Assembly: GCA_964557845.1 (NCBI GenBank)
Contig: CAZLBV010000372.1
Span: 1-11,478 of the forward strand
Direction: 5' to 3'
Length of the DNA stretch: 11,478 nucleotides
From: CAZLBV01 sp964557845
Lineage (GTDB): Bacteria; Acidobacteriota; Aminicenantia; Aminicenantales; Aminicenantaceae
Part shown: positions 1-7,089 of the stretch, in pieces
Numbering within the stretch: position 1 is the stretch's first letter
How the letters are laid out: every line of letters starts with the position of its first letter
Notes under the pieces: model-generated
What the model saw: the letters and a program-made list of their open reading frames with translations, nothing else
Databases searched by the model: none
What the model was told of the DNA's origin: nothing
Made by a program: the position numbers and the translations under genes

Positions 1-282
1 ATAGGCGTAATCTATAGTCCCTTCTTCAGATTGAACCCTGAGGATGCCCGGAAGCAATGAATATCCGGCTGATTCCCCATCGAACTCCAGCCTGTTAGAT
101 GTGTGAAATATCAGGTCAAAATTGCCGAAATCGGTTTCGGCCCGCCATTTACCGAGAAGCTGGTTAGATGAAGCTTGGGCCTGGAGCGGATAGACAGATC
201 CTATGCTGAAGACGCAGACCGAAAAAAATAAAACGCCGGTCAGGTATCGATTGGTCCGATTCTTTTTGTGTGAAAAAGACAT
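1..282 (-). CDS. Secreted protein of unknown function, 5' part only
   Basis: The reading frame is open for 94 codons from an ATG at 282 to the window edge, so the C-terminus is missing. The start is supported by a strong Shine-Dalgarno (GGAGG, complement of 289-293) seven bases upstream. The N-terminus looks like a signal peptide: a basic stretch (residues 5-13, HKKNRTNRY), a hydrophobic core (about 14-30) and a small-residue cleavage region (LQAQA). The mature part begins with LLGKW and continues with beta-strand-like segments around DFGNFDLIFH, LEFDGE and GILRV. This resembles the small beta-rich domain that measures a 'W..E..dl.l.F' pattern in several exported bacterial proteins, but I do not recognise a named family. 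Export to the periplasm is inferred; function is unknown. Confidence 0.7.
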   Translation of the reverse strand, partial: MSFSHKKNRTNRYLTGVLFFSVCVFSIGSVYPLQAQASSNQLLGKWRAETDFGNFDLIFHTSNRLEFDGESAGYSLLPGILRVQSEEGTIDYAY

Positions 283-288
283 CGATTA

Positions 289-313
289 CCTCCTCTCTCC
301 CCGGATTCCCGGG
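289..313 (-). promoter_or_regulatory. Ribosome binding site with adjacent GC hairpin
   Basis: The complement of 289-293 is GGAGG, a near-consensus ribosome binding site for the gene starting at 282. Just upstream on the same strand lies a perfect hairpin, CCCGG-GAAT-CCGGG (300-313), GC-rich in an AT-rich leader. A stem this close to the ribosome site could affect initiation, but this is inference. No convincing -10/-35 pair was found in 314-413. Confidence 0.4.
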
Positions 314-413
314 TGCATGATAAGAATTTACTTTTTATGCTTGCAGCAGATCTTTTTAAGATTTCAAATTTTTCCCTTCTGATACACTAGAATTGCATCC
401 TGAGAAAAAGATA

Positions 414-617
414 TCACATCCAAAACAGTGAGGTCAATGATTTAAAAAGCGGTGCAAAGCCCTCAAATCCTCCTGCCCTTGAGCACATTATGGACTCAAC
501 TCTTGGATCAGCAAAAGACAGCCACACAGCCTTCATAAATATATCTCTTTTCTCCCCGGCGGCCATCAGAAGCTCCTGCTCCTGCTGGACTTGACGTGGT
601 GGAGGCGGTCGTTCGGC
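414..617 (-). pseudogene. LD-carboxypeptidase (peptidase S66) remnant
   Basis: A minus-strand frame is open for 68 codons from after a TAG at 618-620 to a TGA at 414-416. Its translation contains AAGEKRDIFMKAVW followed by FADPRVESIMCSRAGGFEG. The S66 LD-carboxypeptidase family has a conserved 'AG.d.eR...l...FaDp.v.aI.caRGGyG' segment around its catalytic serine neighbourhood, and the order and spacing here match. Known S66 enzymes are about 300 residues, so this would be under a quarter of one, without the downstream Glu/His region. A short ORF from an internal ATG at 566 (50 aa) is possible, but I read the segment as a decayed fragment. The identification rests on one motif region and my memory of the family. 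Confidence 0.4.
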
Positions 618-743
618 CTAAAAGGTCAGTTTAAATCTTTGCCTTCCTCGATTACCAGAAAATGCAGGTGAAGATGATATGTGTAGTAAGATGGAGATTA
701 ATCTCCTTTTTCGAAACCCGGCATACTCTTGTAAATGGTGATT

Positions 744-1337
744 TTATTTGATTAATTGAATACTGCACTCATTGAAGGCTTTTTTTAGCAAATCATAAAG
801 CCCCAGTTTTTTTGACCACTCCTTTAAATATCGAATATCTAGATTTTCGCCTTGAACTTTGATCACACCAATTATGTCAAACCATTGACGTTCTGAAACT
901 CGATTCCCTTGTTCGAACCATTGAAGCTTCACAATGATTATATCTTCCGGTGCCGAAAAATAATATTCAAAGTCAAGCTCCTCATCAAACTTGTCTTTTA
1001 CTTTTCGTTCGATCGCTTTTCGTTGGTGTGGCTCATCCCTATAGATGAAAACATCAATTTTAAAGGCGGTGTCGAAATGAATAAGGTTAAAAGATGATGC
1101 TGCTTGAATGGCCCCTAATATCATATCCTCATCAATGTAATACTGTTCATCTAATATTTCTTTTAGTCTTGGAACATGATACTTTTTTACATCCGCAACA
1201 ATATCGATATCCATCGTCGCTCGAGCCATCCCATAAATTGAACTCGCGACAGATCCACCAATATAATATGGAATCGATAGTTCTTCAAAGGCTTTGCTAA
1301 CAGGGGTGAGAGCAGCTAAAATATCAGGCGTTCTCAT
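744..1337 (-). CDS. Nucleotidyltransferase-fold protein (AbiEii/DUF6036-like)
   Basis: This 197-aa protein has the hallmarks of the minimal nucleotidyltransferase (MNT-like) superfamily. A GGS motif lies at residues 27-29 (YYIGGSVAS), followed by R39-A-T-M-D43-I-D45, the usual 'G..R.T.DiDi' pair of metal-binding acidic residues. A third acidic position is plausible at the DVFIYRD segment (about residues 95-101), with a 'PEDIIIVKLQWF' helix after it, as in AbiEii-like and DUF6036 proteins. Its ATG lies inside the end of the upstream gene (14-nt overlap), which implies translational coupling. The reaction is probably nucleotide transfer to a protein or RNA, but the substrate is unknown. The pairing with a small helical protein suggests a toxin-antitoxin-like or defence cassette. 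All visible catalytic residues are present and the frame is intact. Confidence 0.75.
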   Translation of the reverse strand: MRTPDILAALTPVSKAFEELSIPYYIGGSVASSIYGMARATMDIDIVADVKKYHVPRLKEILDEQYYIDEDMILGAIQAASSFNLIHFDTAFKIDVFIYRDEPHQRKAIERKVKDKFDEELDFEYYFSAPEDIIIVKLQWFEQGNRVSERQWFDIIGVIKVQGENLDIRYLKEWSKKLGLYDLLKKAFNECSIQLIK

Positions 1338-1587
1338 GTTTTTCGTCTATGCGTCTTTTGAACTGATGCGCTAATTCATTACCATAATGAAGATCAATAA
1401 AAATAATATCAACTTGATCGTCATCAATCCCTTTATTCGCCCGGGCAATAGCACGTTTTGAAAGTTGAATTATAGATTTTGATAACGATCGAATCAATGC
1501 AAACTTTATTGCTGTGTTTTTCTTTCGCAATAACGAAACTAACATTTGTTCAGTTTTAACGTTTGTATCAATCAACTGTGTATTCAT
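1324..1587 (-). CDS. Small helical partner of the nucleotidyltransferase
   Basis: This 87-aa protein is the first gene of the two-gene cassette and ends 14 nt inside the nucleotidyltransferase gene. It is mostly helical and basic in the middle (about residues 21-52), followed by VDIIFIDLHYGNELAHQFKR (59-78). The 'DLHYG.ELA' segment is one I associate with small proteins encoded just before nucleotidyltransferases of this type, so the pair looks conserved rather than accidental. No enzymatic motif is visible. An R-x4-H occurs at R79-H84, but the polar residue usual after the Arg in HEPN nucleases is missing and the protein is short for HEPN. No Shine-Dalgarno precedes the ATG at 1587, although a good promoter lies 28 nt upstream. 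Role inferred: antitoxin or regulator of the nucleotidyltransferase. Confidence 0.6.
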   Translation of the reverse strand: MNTQLIDTNVKTEQMLVSLLRKKNTAIKFALIRSLSKSIIQLSKRAIARANKGIDDDQVDIIFIDLHYGNELAHQFKRRIDEKHENA

Positions 1588-1614
1588 GGCGAAACAGACT
1601 TCTTTGTACTTCTG

Positions 1615-1643
1615 AATATGAAAATTATTAATACAAATGTCAA
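1615..1643 (-). promoter_or_regulatory. Sigma70-type promoter of the nucleotidyltransferase cassette
   Basis: On the minus strand a perfect -35 hexamer TTGACA (complement of 1638-1643) is followed, after exactly 17 bases, by CATATT (1615-1620), a 4/6 match to TATAAT. The first start codon is at 1587, leaving a leader of roughly 20 nt, too short and too poor in purines to show a ribosome binding site. The match is by eye. Confidence 0.5.
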
Positions 1644-1687
1644 TATATATTTTACTTTTTTCATTTTATTATATAGAGCAGTTCGAA

Positions 1688-1700
1688 TTGGGGTCAGACC
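1688..1700. repeat. Transposase-associated motif (possible element left end)
   Basis: TTGGGGTCAGACC lies 121 bp before the transposase start. I associate this 'GGGGTCAGAC' motif with the flanks of solo REP-type Y1 transposase genes. No inverted copy (GGTCTGACCCC) was found downstream of the gene up to 2760, so the right end is missing or diverged. Confidence 0.3.
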
Positions 1701-1821
1701 GACCTAACTAGTTGATTTAAATATAGATGTTTGCAATTCTAACTCATTTTTCTTTCTTACGTGAGAAATTTTGTGGTGAAAAATGTCTATCTAAGTGTAA
1801 TAACAATTGGAGAGACAGCCA

Positions 1822-2535
1822 ATGCCGAGAGCAAATAGATATTTCGATTCAGGCCTCATTTGGCATATCACCCACCGCTGTCATAAAAAGGAATTCCTTC
1901 TCAAATTCACCCGGGATAAAAAAACATATCAGGCTTGGCTCTATCAAGCAAAGAAAAGATATGGACTCATTGTTTTGAATTACATGGTCACCTCAAATCA
2001 TATTCATCTTCTGGTTTTAAATAAAACTGAATGCCTCAGCGAAGTGATCCCGAGATCGATCCAATTAATAGCAGGTAGAACAGGTCAAGAATACAATCAG
2101 AGAAAAAACAGAAAGGGAGCCTTTTGGGAAGACCGCTATCATGTCACTGTTATTGATTCAGACGATCATTTGAATCAATGTATGACATACATAGATATGA
2201 ACATGGTCTGAGCTGGGGTTGTTACCCACCCAAGGGAATGGATCTATTGTGGTTATTCCGAAATGTTGAAGAACAAAAAAAGATACAAAATCCTTGAATT
2301 ACAAAGCTTGTTACAATTATTTTCTCTGAAAAAATCAGATGATCTAATCGAACACAGACAGCTGGCTATTGAAAGTGCCATCTCAAGAGATCAATATCTC
2401 GTTCGTCAGGCAAAATGGACCGAAAGTGTTGCAGTTGGAAGACCATTTTTTTTGGAAAAGATTAAAAAAGAGAGTAGTCACAAAGCGAGAGGACGAACAA
2501 TTGAAAAGCAAGGGAATTCTTTTCCTTACGAGTGA
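1822..2535 (+). pseudogene. REP-associated Y1 (HUH) transposase, broken by one TGA
   Basis: The frame starts at ATG 1822, preceded by GGAGAGA (1809-1815) at good spacing, and runs 237 codons to a TGA at 2533. An in-frame TGA at 2209-2211 (codon 130) interrupts it. Before the stop are the single-strand transposase motifs: ITHRC near residues 16-20, the HUH pair H60-I-H62 in SNHIHLLV, GAFWEDRYH (99-107), and the probable catalytic Y123 in YIDMNMV. After the stop the same frame continues with AGVVTHPREW, so the usual 'YI..N.VRAGvV' motif is intact apart from Arg replaced by stop: CGA to TGA, a single C-to-T change. The C-terminal end also looks frayed; another frame stays open to 2599 with a plausible tail. 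Such enzymes nick and join single-stranded DNA at REP-like hairpins; this copy is probably inactive. Confidence 0.85.
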
Positions 2536-2757
2536 CTATGTCGATAATGATTCATGTCTACGGATAGAAATGGAAGGCCTTTATCCTGCCAATGTGTAAC
2601 AAAAAATTCATCACTACGATTTTCTAAAAAACGGGAGGCGTGGAAACAAGTGGAATGAAGTTGTCAAGATGAGCATGTATGACCTGATAGTCATTAACAT
2701 CCATTTGTGTTCGTGATTAGATTTTTCCCTGCTCTTGAAAAAAATGAGGTCTTCCAC

Positions 2758-3181
2758 ATGCCATCCATCTCACGCCGAAAACTTCTGACCTGGGGACTCA
2801 CTTTCGGAGCTTTTGCGCTTTTTTCCTCGGAATTCCCGTGAATGGGCCGGCCTGCTTGTTACAGCCAAACCTACCCGACGTCCCAACATGCTCTTTATCG
2901 CCGTCGATGACCAGCGGCCACAGCTGGGTTGCTACGGAACGCCTTTTATGGTGACACTCCATATCGATGCTCTAGCCGGGCGATTAGTCGCCGAACCGGA
3001 CCGGATGGGAATGGGGGACAACACCGTCATCTGCCTTTGGGGGGACCACGGCTGGCACCTGGGCTAGAACTTAGTCTGGGGCAAGATGACGAATTTCGAA
3101 GAAACCGCGCATGATCCTCTGATCATCTCCGTACCCATTCCTCGATCCGTTTTACAAGGCACTAGAGACAAAATCCTCTAG
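2758..3181 (+). pseudogene. Sulfatase (iduronate-2-sulfatase type) pseudogene with internal deletion
   Basis: A 27-residue Tat-like leader (MPSISRRKLLTWG at 2758, twin Arg) stops at 2839. In the next frame (from about 2813) follow RRPNMLFIAVDDQRPQLGCYG, the metal-binding N-terminal strand of the sulfatase family, and HIDALAGR. The frame change sits at a T-run (2819-2824). The sequence then jumps to DRMGMGDNTVICLWGDHGWHLG, which lies near residue 300 or beyond in intact enzymes. The C/S-x-P-x-R formylglycine site and some 200-300 residues are gone. A TAG (3065) then replaces the expected Glu of 'WHLGEH'. The same frame continues with WGKMTNFEETAHDPLIISVP to another TAG at 3179-3181. The gene is clearly dead. 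Intact relatives remove sulfate from carbohydrate or choline-type esters in the periplasm. Confidence 0.88.
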
Positions 3182-3340
3182 TGCGTTACGAAACAGAAGA
3201 AGATTGGAACAGAATGCTCCAAAATTTCCCATCTTTTGAATCTTATAAAAAATAGACCTTGATTCTTTAACCTCTGCGAATTATCACTAATCTTTACTAA
3301 AGTAGTCAAAAAGTTAAGAGAAACTTGAGTAATATTTTAC

Positions 3341-4732
3341 CTAATAGGTCGTATCCCTTTCCAACCAATTTGTGGGAAAATCACTTCTTAATCTAACCAC
3401 TTCGAATAATGAAGCGATTAATTCATTGTTCTTCCCCACCCGGTAAGGATTTATATATTCCCATACGATTTGTTTTTCTGGGGTTACTTCAAATACCCGG
3501 CCTGAGTCGGATTCAGTAATAAGAGTATTTCCATTTTGTAAACGCTGACAAGAGCCACAAGTGGCGGTATAGAAGGGATTTTCCTCAGAGCCACGATAAA
3601 ACCACTTAATTTCCCTTGAAGCCAGATCAAACTCAAATACGGTCGATTTTTCTCCCCGCCCTTTGTTGTCTAAAATCAAAATATTTCCATTTGATAGCAA
3701 AGTCGGTTGATGCTGGTCATTCCAATAGTCGGATGCTCCCCAATATACGCTTTTCTTCACAGGATCAATGGCACAAATAAAATCAAGACGCAATATTGAT
3801 ATTAAAAGGGTACCCTGTTTAAGGGGATGATTGAAACCAGGTGGTTGTTTCTCGATCAATTCAATGGTATTGGAATGAAATATGTCCCCAAATTCTCTTC
3901 CCCTTGTTAAGACAGGAGCAAACGGAGAGTTCTCCAAGGCTTCCAAGATAGATGTTTTTTCCAATTCTATACCTTTGGGATCTAATATACTGATAAAATC
4001 TTCTAAAATAGGCTCTTTAGGATTATAATTTTTGTTTATGTGAGCTTTTCTAGTTAAAACGTATATTTTGCCTTCCTGATCAATATAAAGATCGTGATGT
4101 GCACTATTAAGTACTCTCCAAATTATATTAGAGTGCTTATCCAATTTGATAAGACCAACGCCTTCAAAGATCGCAAACAGGTCTCCGTTCTCCATAATAT
4201 GAGCTCGCCGCCAAAAGGTTGATTGATAGGAGTATTGCTTTCCTAGGAATTTTTCCGGATCAAAATCTGGCCAAGCACGAAATATTTCACAATGCCATTT
4301 ATGAATAATATGACCTGACATGTCCATCAAAAAAGCTTCTGGCCCATGACCAGAAACGACAAAATTGAGCCCATGACAAGCCAGTTTTCGGTCATAGATA
4401 GTAACATTCTGATTCTGGGGAGCTATCTGTGATCCGGCAACATTCCCTATTGAACGTAGTTGTTCAATTTGATACTTCTGTTCATCGGTTAACTTATTTT
4501 CATTTTGGGTATTTCCAACCGGTCTCCATCTTCCTTTTTTGATTTCCGGAGCAGAGTCATCACTGGAACCGGCTAAAAAAGAAATAGCATGGATCAAGGC
4601 AGCCGGATACCTACCATTGCGCTGATAATAAATAAATCTTACTGTCATTTCCAGCAGGAGCAGGCTACCCAGCAAAATTAAGACAATGAGAATTAATCCT
4701 CGGGGTCTATGAAAATACATTTTGTTACTCAT
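3341..4732 (-). CDS. Membrane-anchored arylsulfotransferase-like beta-propeller protein
   Basis: This 463-aa protein has one N-terminal membrane segment (about residues 12-30, after HRPRG) and no obvious cleavage site, so it is probably anchored with the bulk in the periplasm. A linker of about 80 residues is followed by repeated beta-propeller blades typical of the ASST (arylsulfotransferase) family. These include LMDMSGHIIHKW (135-146), AHIMENGDLFAIFEGVGLIKLD (blade edge, 177-198), H212-H213-DLYID, FHSNTIE (H286), QHQPTLLSNGNILILDN (H341) and QRLQNGNTLITESDSGRVFEVT (396-417). Family enzymes move sulfate between phenolic compounds through a histidine. Three His candidates are present, but the position equivalent to the last catalytic His of the E. 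coli enzyme could not be identified, so activity is unproven. Start ATG 4732 has no clear Shine-Dalgarno. The next gene upstream encodes a GT-C glycosyltransferase, which suggests a role in surface polysaccharide. Confidence 0.75.
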   Translation of the reverse strand: MSNKMYFHRPRGLILIVLILLGSLLLLEMTVRFIYYQRNGRYPAALIHAISFLAGSSDDSAPEIKKGRWRPVGNTQNENKLTDEQKYQIEQLRSIGNVAGSQIAPQNQNVTIYDRKLACHGLNFVVSGHGPEAFLMDMSGHIIHKWHCEIFRAWPDFDPEKFLGKQYSYQSTFWRRAHIMENGDLFAIFEGVGLIKLDKHSNIIWRVLNSAHHDLYIDQEGKIYVLTRKAHINKNYNPKEPILEDFISILDPKGIELEKTSILEALENSPFAPVLTRGREFGDIFHSNTIELIEKQPPGFNHPLKQGTLLISILRLDFICAIDPVKKSVYWGASDYWNDQHQPTLLSNGNILILDNKGRGEKSTVFEFDLASREIKWFYRGSEENPFYTATCGSCQRLQNGNTLITESDSGRVFEVTPEKQIVWEYINPYRVGKNNELIASLFEVVRLRSDFPTNWLERDTTY

Positions 4733-4777
4733 TGAGTGATATTAATTATAGAAAATATTACAGTTAATATCTATTAC

Positions 4778-4819
4778 CTAGAAACAGAAGATAGAATACA
4801 GAAGTTAGAAGATAGAATA
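4778..4819. repeat. Degenerate heptanucleotide tandem repeat
   Basis: Six consecutive 7-mers fit the pattern YAGAAnn: ctagaaa, cagaaga, tagaata, cagaagt, tagaaga, tagaata. The second to third and fifth to sixth units repeat AGAAGATAGAATA exactly, 21 bp apart. It lies between the arylsulfotransferase-like and glycosyltransferase genes and has no coding potential. Heptad arrays like this often vary in copy number. Confidence 0.7.
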
Positions 4820-4841
4820 ATTTTTTTATAATAGTATGACC

Positions 4842-4881
4842 AAAACATAGGTAACAGTTTAGTGTTAAAACATAGGTAACA
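4842..4881. repeat. Two direct copies of a 15-bp motif, insertion-sequence-end-like
   Basis: AAAACATAGGTAACA occurs at 4842-4856 and again at 4867-4881 (period 25). Read on the minus strand it is TGTTACCTATGTTTT. Closely spaced repeats of a TGTTACCTAT-type motif recall transposase-binding ends of IS481/IS21-like elements. No transposase gene is nearby, so this would be a solo end or remnant. Confidence 0.45.
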
Positions 4882-5014
4882 CTTTTTCTATTTTTTGTAA
4901 ACATAACTCTCATTTACTTGAGTCGTTTTCATCGTTCGTGGGTACGCTCGCGAGTGAAAAATTAGTATGGATACTTTTTGATGTTCTTTATCAACTATTT
5001 TGAATAGTATCCAA

Positions 5015-5032
5015 AATTATAAATTTATAATT
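5015..5032. repeat. Perfect 18-bp AT palindrome
   Basis: AATTATAAATTTATAATT reads the same on both strands. It lies 47 bp after the end of the glycosyltransferase gene (minus strand). It could be part of a weak transcription end or a protein-binding site. It contains only A and T, so chance is a serious alternative. Confidence 0.35.
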
Positions 5033-5078
5033 ACTTATCATAATATCAGTATTCAGTTTTAGTTTAATATTTATGAAA

Positions 5079-6631
5079 TTACAAACCTGATCTATCTTCG
5101 ATTTTTTTACACAAGCACCATTCTATATCACTTCCATCCGGATTTTTACCGATCACGAAACTTTTTATCAAGCTATATTCGATCCCTTGAATATGAAAGG
5201 AGCTTTCGGTTTCACCAGTTAGGCTTAATAATAGCTCAATTCGAAAACGATCTTCCAGATAATAATCAGGGCTTTTTCGCCGCCAGTGTTCCCCAATTGT
5301 GGTATCAATAATTAATGCTATAGTTGAACCATCGCCTCTGGCGATAGTAGGATCAGTTAAACCGAATATATGATTAAAGATATATCTCTTGGAATAAAAA
5401 GCCAAAGCCCCAATCCTTCGACAGGCAATAATTGAATCATGTGATGTGTTTTCTTTTATCCAATCAATAGGTTCTAATAAACTTTGTGAAGAAAGAACAA
5501 AACCTGGATATTGTTCGATATTTTCTGGTTTTAAAAAATAGTCAATTCTAGCAAATGAAGGTATGATCATTGCCAAAAATAATCCAATAATTATAACTTT
5601 TTGAAATTTCTTTACCCAAGAAAATTTCACCTCTAAAGATATAAGAAGAAAGGATATTCCCCGCCACATTACTAATATAGCTAAGGGAATATAAGGGGCA
5701 AAATAACGGGCCATACCAGACCAATCAGTTGGGGCATACACAGAAAATCCATAACCTACTAATACAATCGCCCCCATAAATGCAGCTGTTTGTTTATGGA
5801 TGCGGAAGATGCTGAATATACCAAATGCCATAATAATCAGGACAAATATAGAAGAAAATAAGGCTGGAAACGCAGTGCTCAATTCTGTACCTATCTGGTA
5901 TAAATTTGTTAAGATAGTTTTGAAAGAAGATCCTTTTGCATAGAAGGTATTTGGAATAAAGCTTCCGTAATATAGAAACCTGGCAAGAGAATACAAAAAT
6001 ATTAAGATTAAATAAATAAAATCTGCTTTTATAATTCGTTTCCAAGCATCTCCAGTAAAAATTAAAAAAAATCGGGCCAGAGGATAAACCAGAATTCCCT
6101 CAGGATGAACCAAAAAAAGAAAAGAACATATAATTGCTATCCAGACCATAGATCTATTTTGAGTACCATCCAGGCAATTATACATAACAGAGAGGACATC
6201 AGGGCAGTTTCCATCCCTATAAAAGAAAAAAGCATGTAATCCAATTGGGTTGAAGACAAAAGAATTATCAATATCGGAATTATATCTAATTGGTTCTCCT
6301 CAAATACTGAGCTTATTCTATACAATAAATACAAAGTGATAAATACTAGGATAATGCCAAGAATTTTTACCGCTAGAACAGGCCCTAATATGTGTACAAA
6401 TGGCATGATAAATAAAACCCATCCAGTATTTACAATACCTTCGATTCTTTCTCCGGGGTTAAATACCAAGCCTTCACCGGAAAGGAGATTGTCCGCATAA
6501 CGCAAAGCAATGTAAGCATCGTCCATAATCATAGTGCGCATTAAAAAACTCAGGAACATTATAAGTAAGATAGCTAGTGGCAGAATTAAATAATTAATCC
6601 GAACATACGAATCTTTTTTACCTAAAGTCAT
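5079..6631 (-). pseudogene. GT-C family glycosyltransferase, single frameshift
   Basis: Two overlapping frames make one protein. The first (6631 to 6137) has a membrane segment (14-31), then MDDAYIALRYADNLLSGEG with the GT-C acidic pair D37-D38, followed by FNPGERIEG. It runs to a predicted helix ending IIAWMVLK. The second (6185 to 5079) supplies NRSMVWIAIICSFLFLVHPEG, more membrane helices and a soluble C-terminal domain. Inserting one A in the A-run complementary to 6157-6160 joins the two as LK-NRS and gives about 517 residues, the usual length. This fits a one-base deletion or a sequencing error. Enzymes of this class transfer sugars from polyprenyl-phosphate donors on the outer face of the inner membrane. 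The 'DDA.I..RYA.N...G.GLVFNPGE' stretch resembles AftB/ArnT-like members. No strong ribosome site precedes ATG 6631. Confidence 0.8.
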
Positions 6632-6848
6632 TATTAGGTCTGTAAAAATATTTTTATTCTTATAACCAGCTCAGAAGGCACACATTTAATAAGTCGAGTC
6701 CTAAAGCTAAATTATAATTCTTTTTATTATAAAAACCATTGAAAGATGTCAAGACAATTGATATCTCATTTTCCCATCAATTATCGGTGAAAAATACAAA
6801 TCCCGACAAACAAGTTGTCAAGGATCATCGGAGTTGCCTGGATCATCA
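6632..6848. other. Gene-free stretch with small hairpins
   Basis: No frame with coding character was found. Visible structure is a 7-bp inverted repeat AATTGAT/ATCAATT (6756-6782), a 5-bp hairpin GACAA/TTGTC (6805-6819) and a direct repeat GGATCATC at 6822 and 6840. The start region of the glycosyltransferase gene, and so its promoter, must lie at the left end, but no convincing hexamers were seen. Confidence 0.5.
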
Positions 6849-6948
6849 GCGCGTCGAGGTTGATACAAATACAAGACGCATCGATTGAAGATGTAGTAGG
6901 CTACTTCGAAATCGGCGCGGTGAAGTATTTGTGCTGAAATCGACGTGC
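6849..6948 (+). other. 100-bp imperfect palindrome, candidate structured RNA or small mobile repeat
   Basis: Arms 6849-6872 and 6925-6948 pair over 24 positions with a common centre at 6898/6899: 17 Watson-Crick pairs, and as plus-strand RNA four of the mismatches become G.U pairs (6851, 6861, 6862, 6864). Inside, 6878-6886 pairs with 6910-6918 with one mismatch and one G.U, and GTAG-TAGG-CTAC (6893-6904) closes the tip on the same axis. On the minus strand the G.U pairs would be A-C mismatches, so the plus strand folds better. No coding frame crosses it. It may be a small RNA, a miniature inverted-repeat element or a regulatory hairpin. Confidence 0.5.
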
Positions 6949-6984
6949 CCGTAGGGTAAAAAAGGCTGATATTAATTTTAACTT

Positions 6985-7007
6985 GAAACATATTCGATAC
7001 ATGTTTC
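6985..7007 (-). terminator. Possible stem-loop after the sigma operon
   Basis: GAAACAT (6985-6991) and ATGTTTC (7001-7007) form a perfect 7-bp stem with a 9-nt loop, 83 bp beyond the last gene of the minus-strand operon. No T-run follows directly, so intrinsic termination is doubtful. Confidence 0.2.
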
Positions 7008-7089
7008 CATCTTCATAATAATAATCATGTTACAAATGGAAATGAAGTTTATATGGGATAGGCCTATTTTACTGATGATTCAGACACAT

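Noticed and set aside
909..1300. Plus-strand ORFs opposite the nucleotidyltransferase gene
   Set aside because: Antisense shadows of a well-supported gene, with no ribosome site and no recognisable motif.
1324..1587. HEPN ribonuclease partner of the nucleotidyltransferase
   Set aside because: An R-x4-H exists at the extreme C-terminus, but the polar residue expected after Arg is missing and 87 residues is short for HEPN.
2209..2211. Selenocysteine or programmed readthrough at the transposase TGA
   Set aside because: The family has Arg here, one transition away from TGA, and no downstream SECIS-like hairpin was seen; a plain nonsense mutation is simpler.
3181..3255. Short frame after the sulfatase remnant (RYETEEDWNRML, then FESYKK)
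   Set aside because: It is in a different frame, has no start or family match I recognise, and may be sulfatase tail debris or chance.
4842..4881. Start of a CRISPR array
   Set aside because: Only two 15-bp copies with a 10-bp spacer, no third unit and no cas genes.
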